The notes beneath the pieces are model-generated. The model was not told the DNA's origin. It searched no databases and saw only the letters and a list, made by a program, of their open reading frames with translations. A program made the translations under genes and the position numbers. A stretch of 17,904 bases of DNA from an uncultured Senegalimassilia sp. (GTDB lineage Bacteria; Actinomycetota; Coriobacteriia; Coriobacteriales; Eggerthellaceae), in the NCBI GenBank assembly GCA_937925385.1, contig CALEWN010000378.1, forward strand, positions 1-17,904, read 5' to 3'. This document shows, in pieces, positions 5,938 through 11,207 of this stretch (position 1 is the first letter of the stretch; every line of letters begins with the position of its first letter).

Positions 5938-7672
5938 CGGACTCGACCGCCGCACCTTCCTCAAGGGCGCCGGCATCACGGCCATCGGCGCCGCCGCCAT
6001 GGGTGCGCTGACCGGCTGCGGCAACGGTTACACCGTCCCCGCCGGTGAGGAGCCGGTGAACGCGAGCGCCGGCCAGGTGCCCGGCACGCCCAGCTGGCTG
6101 GGTCAGGCTCCCGAGGTCGCCGAGCGTGACATCACCGAGACCATCGACACCGAGGTGCTGGTCGTGGGCTGCCGTACCGCCGGTCTGCCCGCGGTCATCT
6201 CCGCCGCCGAGAACGGCGCGAAGGTGCTCGGCATCGACCGCACTCCCACCGTGCTCGCCCCGCGCGAGGATATCGGCGCCATCGATTCGAAGCTGCAGCT
6301 TGCCTCGTTCGACGAGTACCCGCAGTTCAAGATCGACAAGATGGAGGCTATGGAGGACATCGTCCGCTATGCCAACGGCTTCATCGATTACGACCTGGTG
6401 AAGCTGTGGGCGAACGAGTCCGGCGACCTGATCGACTGGCTCACCGAGATCGTCGAGCGCGACGGTCACCTGGTCATGCAGTTCGAGGGCTCCGTCGGCA
6501 CGGAGGGCCAGGGCGCGCGCGACAAGGCGTGGGCGACCGGCCATAGTCCGAACAAGACCGACAAGGGCAAGGAGGACAAGAACTTCAACTTCGGCGTGTC
6601 GCTCAAGGAGTACGCCGAGGAGAAGGGCGCCGAGTTCCGCTGGTCCACCGAGCTCATCAAGCTGGAGCAGGACGAGAACAACCGCGTGACCGGCGTTATC
6701 GCCCGCGACGTGAACGACCGCCACTACATCCGCATCAACGCTCCCAAGGGCGTCATCCTGGCGACGGGCGGCTACGGCAACAACCTGGAGATGATGGAGG
6801 CGCGCCAGCCCTGGAACCAGAAGATGCGCATCTCCATCGCCCGCAACGGCACCGGCGGCAACCCCACGGGCGACGGCATCAAGGCCGCGATGTGGGTCGG
6901 CGGCCAGATGGACCCCATCGGCGCCGCGTGCATGTTCAACCGTGCGGCCGTTAAGCCTGATGAGAAGGCGGGTGACGGCATCGTGGGCGAGTGGTACTGG
7001 TTCGGCGAGCAGCCGTTCATGAAGGTCAACCTCAACGGCAAGCGCTTCTGCAACGAGTCCGGCCCGTACGACTACATGCTGCACTCTACCGTCATGCAGC
7101 CTGGTCACACCTACTGCGACATCTTCGACAGCGACTATGTCGAGCAGGTCAAGCAGATGAACGAGGTCGGCTGCTGCCGCCTGTACCCGTTCGACAACGG
7201 CAGCCCGTCGAACATGCCCATCAGCCTGATGCCCAAGATGTTCTTCGATCCGCTGCTTGAGAAGGGCTATCTGCAGAAGGCCGACACCCCCGAGGAGCTG
7301 GCGCAGAAGCTGAACATCCCGGTGGACAACTTCGTGGAGACGTTCAACCGCTACAACCAGATGGCGGAGAACGGCAAGGACGAGGACTACAACAAGGAGC
7401 CCTACCGTCTGATTCCGCTGAAGACCCCGCCGTATTACGGCATCCGCACTGGCGCATGGTTCCTGGCCACGCTCGACGGCGTGCGCATCGACACGAACAT
7501 GCACCCCTTCCGCGAGGACGGTTCCGAGATCGAGGGCCTGTATATGGCCGGCGACTGCTCGGGCGGCTTCTTCAGCACCAGCTACCCGAACCTGTTCACG
7601 GGCCTGGCCTGCGGCCGCACCATGGTCGAAGGCCGTCGCGCCGGCATGTTGGCGGCAACCGGCCAGGCGTAG
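5927..7672 (+). CDS. Tat-exported FAD-dependent reductase (fumarate reductase flavoprotein/Cgr2-like family)
   Basis: A 581-residue extracytoplasmic flavoprotein. The N-terminus 'DRRTFLKGAGITAIGAAAMG' is a clear Tat signal, followed by 'ALTGC', which could serve as a lipobox. The FAD-binding Rossmann segment is at about residues 77-105 (VLVVGCRTAGLPAVISAAE...VLGIDR); the usual second glycine is Arg83. The C-terminal FAD segment is 'IEGLYMAGDCSGGFF'. The family covers fumarate reductase, urocanate reductase, Cgr2 and ketosteroid dehydrogenases. By-eye alignment with Shewanella fumarate reductase puts Tyr381 at the proton-donor Arg402, Ala514 at His504 and Tyr553 near Arg544, so fumarate is an unlikely substrate. 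The start has AGG (5918-5920) 6 nt upstream and overlaps the cytochrome gene. Substrate unknown; probably an enoate or another alkene-type acceptor. Confidence 0.88.
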   Translation: MQHNGLDRRTFLKGAGITAIGAAAMGALTGCGNGYTVPAGEEPVNASAGQVPGTPSWLGQAPEVAERDITETIDTEVLVVGCRTAGLPAVISAAENGAKVLGIDRTPTVLAPREDIGAIDSKLQLASFDEYPQFKIDKMEAMEDIVRYANGFIDYDLVKLWANESGDLIDWLTEIVERDGHLVMQFEGSVGTEGQGARDKAWATGHSPNKTDKGKEDKNFNFGVSLKEYAEEKGAEFRWSTELIKLEQDENNRVTGVIARDVNDRHYIRINAPKGVILATGGYGNNLEMMEARQPWNQKMRISIARNGTGGNPTGDGIKAAMWVGGQMDPIGAACMFNRAAVKPDEKAGDGIVGEWYWFGEQPFMKVNLNGKRFCNESGPYDYMLHSTVMQPGHTYCDIFDSDYVEQVKQMNEVGCCRLYPFDNGSPSNMPISLMPKMFFDPLLEKGYLQKADTPEELAQKLNIPVDNFVETFNRYNQMAENGKDEDYNKEPYRLIPLKTPPYYGIRTGAWFLATLDGVRIDTNMHPFREDGSEIEGLYMAGDCSGGFFSTSYPNLFTGLACGRTMVEGRRAGMLAATGQA

Positions 7673-7696
7673 CACCTGCCGGAAAGTTAGCGTATG

Positions 7697-7728
7697 AAGC
7701 GCCGTGCACCTTTGGGTGCACGGCGCTT
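7697..7728 (+). terminator. Terminator hairpin of the reductase operon
   Basis: AAGCGCCGTGCACC (7697-7710) pairs perfectly over 14 bp with GGTGCACGGCGCTT (7715-7728) around a TTTG loop, 24 nt after the flavoprotein stop. The following T-tract is short. Confidence 0.8.
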
Positions 7729-7742
7729 TCGCTATATCGCCA

Positions 7743-7760
7743 TGATAGAATGCGGGCATG
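7743..7760 (+). promoter_or_regulatory. Extended -10 promoter of the LuxR gene, probably leaderless mRNA
   Basis: TGA-TAGAAT (7743-7751) matches an extended -10 element, and the start codon ATG begins at 7758, just where transcription should start. There is no Shine-Dalgarno sequence before the ATG. Confidence 0.5.
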
Positions 7761-9197
7761 ACCGATAAGAAGCTGCATACCAAAGCCGGCCGCGCCAACG
7801 CGCGGGGCCTGTTTACGCCGGCGTTTTGGCGCTCGTTCGCCGCGCTGTCGCTGGTGCTTTCGGTCTCGTCGTTCATGAACGTGTCGGTGTTCCCGTTCTT
7901 CGACGGGGTGTTCACATATGCTCGCGACATATCTATCACGGTCAACGCGGCCGTCCTTATAGCAATCGGTTTGCTTGCAACGTTCCGGCCTGCGCTTTTG
8001 CATGTGCGGGCGTTGAATGCGGGCGCCCTTGTCCTTATGGCGGCAGGCTGCGCCCTTCCGTTGGCGCTGGGGTTGGGAAGCGCGCCGTTGCTGGTGCTGA
8101 CGTCGTGCGCGTTGGCGGTTGGCCGCGCCTGGTGCGTTCTGATCGCGGGCATCGCGGCGTCGCGGCTGTCCTCTGCCCAGGCGGGCGTGCTGGTCCCGCT
8201 GGCGTTCGTGGTGCAGGGAGCGACGTCGGCGTTCGCCTGGCTCCTGCCCGTGTGGGCGGGTATGGCGATCTTCTTGGCGGCTCCCTTCGCCGCATGGACC
8301 CTGTCGTGGCGCGATGCGCGCCCCGTGCTCGAGCAGACGCAGGCCGGCGAGGCTCCGCACGATTTCTCGGTCACGCGGCCGTCGTCGTTCTTGCCGTTGG
8401 CCAGCCAGCTGTTCGTGTGCCTGTTCCTGTTCCGCGTGGCGTTCGGCTGTTCGTTGCGCTTCGGCGAGGTCGGCGGCGCGCCGTTGTCCTCGTTTTTCGT
8501 GATCCTGCCCGTGGCGATGGTGGCCGTTTGGGCGCTGCTGTCCGAGAGGCGTTTCCCCGCCGATTTGCTCGTGCAGGTGTCGGTGCTGCTCATCGTGGCG
8601 GGCTTCTTGGCCATGACCATGGACCTGCCGCGCTCGAGCACCGCAACGGTGTTGCTGCTGTCCACGGGCAACATGCTGTTCGACATGGTTGCATGGGCGG
8701 TGCTCGTCGCGGTGGCGGCGCGCAACAGCCGCGGCGCGGTGGCGGCGTTCGCGTGGGGCCGCGGCATCTCGGGTCTGGGGTCTACACTGGGTGCGGCGGT
8801 GGGCGTGCGCGCGAATGTGCTCGCCGGCATGGGCACGCCGTTGTTCGACTTGTTCGCCGCGGCGCTGATTTTGCTGTTCGTCGGCTATGTGCTTATCGGG
8901 CTGCGGCGGTTCAGCTTCCGCGAGGTCATCGACGGCGTAACGCCGGTCGAGACGGCGGTGGTCGAGGCGCCCAAGGCCACGTTCGACGAGCGCTGCCAGG
9001 CGCTGGCAAGCCGGTACAGCCTGACCCCGCGCGAGCTCGAGGTGTTTCAGATGCTCGCGCGCGGCCGCGACCGCGCCTACATCCAGGAGCAGCTGGTGGT
9101 ATCGCGCAACACGGTGAAAGCCCACGTCAAGCACATATACGCGAAGCTGGACATCCACTCGCACCAAGACCTGATCGACCTGGTGGAAAAGGGGTAG
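7758..9197 (+). CDS. Membrane-bound LuxR-family transcriptional regulator
   Basis: A 479-residue one-component regulator. About residues 20-390 form roughly twelve hydrophobic transmembrane segments (transporter-like sensor domain). A linker leads to a C-terminal LuxR/GerE helix-turn-helix at about 418-479: 'LTPRELEVFQMLARGRDRAY' then 'VVSRNTVKAHVKHIYAKLDI'. Proteins of this layout are common in Eggerthellaceae, where they often adjoin respiratory reductase genes. The membrane part is expected to sense a small molecule and the HTH to control nearby promoters; the target is inferred to be the cytochrome/flavoprotein operon just upstream. There is no receiver or PAS domain, so it is not a two-component response regulator. 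The ATG at 7758 is the only sensible start and lacks a ribosome-binding site (see promoter). Confidence 0.9.
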   Translation: MTDKKLHTKAGRANARGLFTPAFWRSFAALSLVLSVSSFMNVSVFPFFDGVFTYARDISITVNAAVLIAIGLLATFRPALLHVRALNAGALVLMAAGCALPLALGLGSAPLLVLTSCALAVGRAWCVLIAGIAASRLSSAQAGVLVPLAFVVQGATSAFAWLLPVWAGMAIFLAAPFAAWTLSWRDARPVLEQTQAGEAPHDFSVTRPSSFLPLASQLFVCLFLFRVAFGCSLRFGEVGGAPLSSFFVILPVAMVAVWALLSERRFPADLLVQVSVLLIVAGFLAMTMDLPRSSTATVLLLSTGNMLFDMVAWAVLVAVAARNSRGAVAAFAWGRGISGLGSTLGAAVGVRANVLAGMGTPLFDLFAAALILLFVGYVLIGLRRFSFREVIDGVTPVETAVVEAPKATFDERCQALASRYSLTPRELEVFQMLARGRDRAYIQEQLVVSRNTVKAHVKHIYAKLDIHSHQDLIDLVEKG

Positions 9198-9232
9198 GGC
9201 GCTGTTCGCCTAAAAGGAAGGGTGATGCCTGC

Positions 9233-9757
9233 ATGAAGCTGGTCGGATTGATCTCGGACACGCATGGGCGCCTGCCCGATGCGGCGCTGGGCGCTTTGGC
9301 GTATTGCAACCACATTATCCATGCAGGCGACATCTGCGACCCCGGTATTTTGCGCGAGCTGCAGATCATGGCGCCCACCACGGCGGTGCTGGGCAACAAC
9401 GACTACGACGAGTACGGCAAGAGCGTGACCCGGTTCGCCTATCCGGTCATCGATGGCGTGCGCTTCCTGGTCGCGCACTATCCCAACGACGTGCGCATCG
9501 GTTTCAACGGCTCGCGCGCCATCGCGCCAGGCGACCCGCTGCCGCAGGTGTGCGTGCACGGGCACACCCACATCCCCGAGATCCTCACCGGCCGCGATGC
9601 GTATCCGGCCAGCCTGCTCATCTGCCCGGGAAGCTGCAGCCGCCCGCGCGGCGGGTTCCCGGCATCGGTCGGTTTCATCGAGCTGGAGGCGGGACGCGTG
9701 CGTGCCGCCCGCGTGGAATCGCTCGAAGGCGAGGTGCTGTTGGAGATGGGGAAGTAG
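9233..9757 (+). CDS. YfcE-like metallophosphoesterase
   Basis: A 174-residue phosphodiesterase of the calcineurin-like YfcE/MJ0936 family. The metal-binding motifs are in order: 'GLISDTHG' (Asp9, His11), 'HAGDICD', 'LGNND', the His in 'VAHYPN', and 'HGHTHIPE'. A di-metal centre hydrolysing phosphodiesters or phosphomonoesters in the cytoplasm is expected, but the physiological substrate is unknown. The start at 9233 gives the conserved MKxVGxISDTH beginning and lies 10 nt from GGAAGGG (9216-9222); ATG 9224 in the same frame is possible. It follows the LuxR gene by 35 nt and may be co-transcribed. A diverged copy of its last 17 codons occurs downstream at 10031-10084. Confidence 0.92.
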   Translation: MKLVGLISDTHGRLPDAALGALAYCNHIIHAGDICDPGILRELQIMAPTTAVLGNNDYDEYGKSVTRFAYPVIDGVRFLVAHYPNDVRIGFNGSRAIAPGDPLPQVCVHGHTHIPEILTGRDAYPASLLICPGSCSRPRGGFPASVGFIELEAGRVRAARVESLEGEVLLEMGK

Positions 9758-9842
9758 GGGCTGGGGCTTGGCATGCCCGCCTGCTGTCCTCGAGGCGCGA
9801 CGCCGGCGGGCTGCAGCCCCTTTTGGGGTCGCTTCGGGCTAA
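9758..9842 (+). other. 3' flank of the phosphodiesterase gene, hairpin-rich
   Basis: GCCCGCC (9775-9781) can pair with GGCGGGC (9805-9811) around a loop containing CCTCGAGG, and CCCC-TTTT-GGGG (9817-9828) follows. Either could assist termination, but neither has a proper T-tract. Confidence 0.35.
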
Positions 9843-10019
9843 TTGCTGCCAAAAATCGCGCGAGTGCGTGTATGTTTCATTGCCTAGGAGCGATGAGTGT
9901 ATCGTACACATCGATTTATGTCATGAACGCAAGCATTAAGATCGCTTTGAGCAGGATTGGCCACCGATATGGTTAGAGCCGGCGGTATCTACACGCACTC
10001 GCGCGATTTTTGGCAGCAA
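9843..10019. mobile_element. MITE-like element, 177 bp, with 30-bp perfect terminal inverted repeats
   Basis: Bases 9843-9872 (TTGCTGCCAAAAATCGCGCG and on to GTGTA) are the exact reverse complement of 9990-10019. The ~117 bp between them hold no gene and are visibly richer in A/T than the surrounding DNA. TA dinucleotides sit one base outside each end (9840-9841 and 10021-10022), which could be a TA target duplication as made by IS630/Tc1-type transposases. The element is non-autonomous, because no transposase is present. It lies between the intact phosphodiesterase gene and a remnant of its paralogue. Confidence 0.7.
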
Positions 10020-10818
10020 GTACGAGAAAGGCCGCCCGTGTGGAATCCCTCGGCGGCCAAGTGCTGCTGGAGGTGGGGAAGTAGGGATGCGATGCCGCCG
10101 CCCAATCGGGCGGCAGCATCGCGTGCTGCCGGCAATCTCCCCACGGAAACGAAAAGGGCCGAGCGTTAGCTCGGCCCGGGATGGAACCCGTTAGTTTTGC
10201 TGCAGCATATAACAGCTTGAACACCATGGCGGGAGCGCCGCAGATCGGGCAGTTCTCGGGGGCGGCGGAACCCTTCTCGATGTAGCCGCAGCCCGGGCAC
10301 AGGAAGTAGGAGTCGTCATCGGCGGCGTCGATGTTGTTGTACGCCTGCAGGTACAGCTCGGCGTGCACGGCCTCGGCCAGCTTGGCCTTGGTGAACACCT
10401 GGACGGCCTTGTCGTTGCCCTCCTCCTGGGCCTTCGCGATGAAGCCCGGGTACATGTCGGAGGTCTCGAAGATCTCGCCGTTGGCGGAGGCGATGAGGTT
10501 CAGGTCGATCTCTTCCAGCTCGGGGGCGTCGGCCGTGGGGCGCTCGTAACCCGGCTCAAGCTCCTCTACCAGGCCGGCCTCCAGGCGGATGTGCACCTGC
10601 TCGGCAGCGCTGGTTGCCTCCCACAGACGGCCCAGCTGCTCGTAGCCCTTTTCCTTGGCAAGCTTGGCGCAGGCGGCGTACTTGGCGGAAGCGCCCGTCT
10701 CGCCGCACACGGCGGCCTTCAGGTTCTCCAGCGTGGTGCCGACCTCGCAGGTTGCGCCGGCGACGCGGTTGAAGTTGGAGGAATTATTTGCGGTGGGCAG
10801 CTCGGTGCGCTTATTCAT
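9973..10818 (-). CDS. rbr: Rubrerythrin (conserved body 10199-10818; no stop at the expected place)
   Basis: A peroxide-scavenging di-iron protein of anaerobes. The N-terminal ferritin-like domain spans about residues 28-160 with Glu/His helices ('TSAAEQVHIRLEAGL', 'KAKLAEAVHAELYLQAY'). The C-terminal rubredoxin-like site has two CxxCG knuckles, 'FLCPGCGY' and 'NCPICGAP'. The start has AAGGAG at 8-nt spacing. The family normally ends soon after 'MVFKLLY', about residue 203. Here the frame stays open through the terminator hairpin and on into the MITE-like element, stopping at 9973. A TAA occurs at the expected place (minus strand 10193-10191) but one base out of frame; removing one A from the A4 run (10195-10198) would restore it. 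The ~75-residue tail is therefore likely an artefact of a frameshift or is not translated. Expression is probably iron- or peroxide-controlled via the Fur-like box. Confidence 0.88.
   Translation of the reverse strand: MNKRTELPTANNSSNFNRVAGATCEVGTTLENLKAAVCGETGASAKYAACAKLAKEKGYEQLGRLWEATSAAEQVHIRLEAGLVEELEPGYERPTADAPELEEIDLNLIASANGEIFETSDMYPGFIAKAQEEGNDKAVQVFTKAKLAEAVHAELYLQAYNNIDAADDDSYFLCPGCGYIEKGSAAPENCPICGAPAMVFKLLYAAAKLTGSIPGRANARPFSFPWGDCRQHAMLPPDWAAASHPYFPTSSSTWPPRDSTRAAFLVLAAKNRASACRYRRL
10031..10084 (+). pseudogene. Remnant of a second YfcE-like gene (last 17 codons)
   Basis: The frame reads AARVESLGGQVLLEVGK then TAG. The end of the intact gene at 9704-9757 reads AARVESLEGEVLLEMGK then TAG: 14 of 17 residues match and the length is identical, while the DNA has several silent and non-silent differences. 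The homology fades upstream within ~12 bp of the element's right end. This is best read as the surviving tail of a diverged paralogue, truncated by the element insertion or a deletion. Confidence 0.7.
10089..10122 (+). terminator. Long hairpin after the gene remnant
   Basis: GCGATGCCGCCGCCC (10089-10103) pairs with GGGCGGCAGCATCGC (10108-10122) with one mismatch and a 4-nt loop. No T-tract follows. A competing hairpin GCAGCA/TGCTGC (10113-10118 with 10124-10129) uses the same right arm. Confidence 0.45.
10146..10178 (-). terminator. Rho-independent terminator of the rubrerythrin gene
   Basis: On the minus strand GGGCCGAGC and GCTCGGCCC (10177-10169 and 10164-10156) form a perfect 9-bp stem with a 4-nt loop, followed by TTTTCGTTTCC. 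Confidence 0.85.
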
Positions 10819-10866
10819 GGTGATACTCCTTCTCGTCTGAAGTAGTGGTTCCGGTGGAATCGTTAA

Positions 10867-10881
10867 TGAGAATCAATCTCA
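10867..10881. promoter_or_regulatory. Fur/PerR-like box at the rubrerythrin promoter
   Basis: Read on the minus strand, TGAGATTGATTCTCA matches the 7-1-7 Fur-family consensus TGATAATnATTATCA at 11 of 14 defined positions. It starts 8 bp downstream of the -10 box, covering the expected transcription start, a position suited to repression by Fur or the peroxide sensor PerR. Confidence 0.55.
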
Positions 10882-10889
10882 ATAGCTAT

Positions 10890-10918
10890 AGAATACCCGG
10901 CCCTCCGCCCGAGCGCAA
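10890..10918 (-). promoter_or_regulatory. Promoter of the rubrerythrin gene
   Basis: On the minus strand TTGCGC (10918-10913) and TATTCT (10895-10890) are 17 bp apart, about 70 bp upstream of the start codon. Confidence 0.6.
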
Positions 10919-11207
10919 GCGTCAATCGCCCGCAAGCGCCCGGCTCCGCACAACCGCCACACGGGTAACCGTGGTGAACTTTATGGAGAACCCATAGTGA
11001 AAGTTAACTGCGGTTGTACATGCAGTTGCCAAATTGTTGCCTACGGTATACTTCATTCGTTTTGTATGACAAGGGTAACTTCGGGAACTTGAAACCGTTA
11101 CCCAAGGTCTCATCCGGGTCGCGGTCTTGGCGCGCAGTGGGTCCGCGCTGCTCCGTTGTTCGCCGGGCCGCGAAATGAACCATAGAGGTGAATCGGGAAG
11201 GATGCTC
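10919..11207 (+). other. Control region and leader of the S8 protease gene
   Basis: No gene is seen. Possible promoter: TTGCCA (11026-11031) and TATACT (11047-11052), spacing 15. Upstream are AACTTTATGG/CCAT..AAAGTT (imperfect inverted repeat, about 10977-11005) and AACTGC-N10-GCAGTT (11006-11027), which overlaps the -35. In the leader GGGTAAC (11073-11079) pairs with GTTACCC (11097-11103), and GGGTAACCG also occurs at 10963-10971. This suggests a regulated promoter; the binding protein is unknown. Confidence 0.45.

Noticed and set aside
5927..7672. Calling the flavoprotein a fumarate reductase
   Set aside because: The family is right, but the catalytic Arg and His positions appear substituted, so the specific activity is not supported.
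5873..8836. 987-codon open frame on the minus strand
   Set aside because: It is antisense to the flavoprotein and LuxR genes, is low in recognisable domains, and is explained by the third-position GC bias of the real genes.
7826..9232. Upstream part of a long plus frame ending in the phosphodiesterase
   Set aside because: It overlaps the LuxR gene out of frame, with Arg/Gly-rich nonsense. The real gene starts at 9233 at the conserved MKLVGLISDTHG.
9957..10169. 70-codon frame spanning the right end of the mobile element
   Set aside because: It reads the gene remnant in the wrong frame and its start lies in the element; no domain seen.
9973..10198. C-terminal extension of rubrerythrin as a real new domain
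   Set aside because: It is encoded by the terminator hairpin, the antisense of the gene remnant and the mobile element, and its composition is not domain-like.
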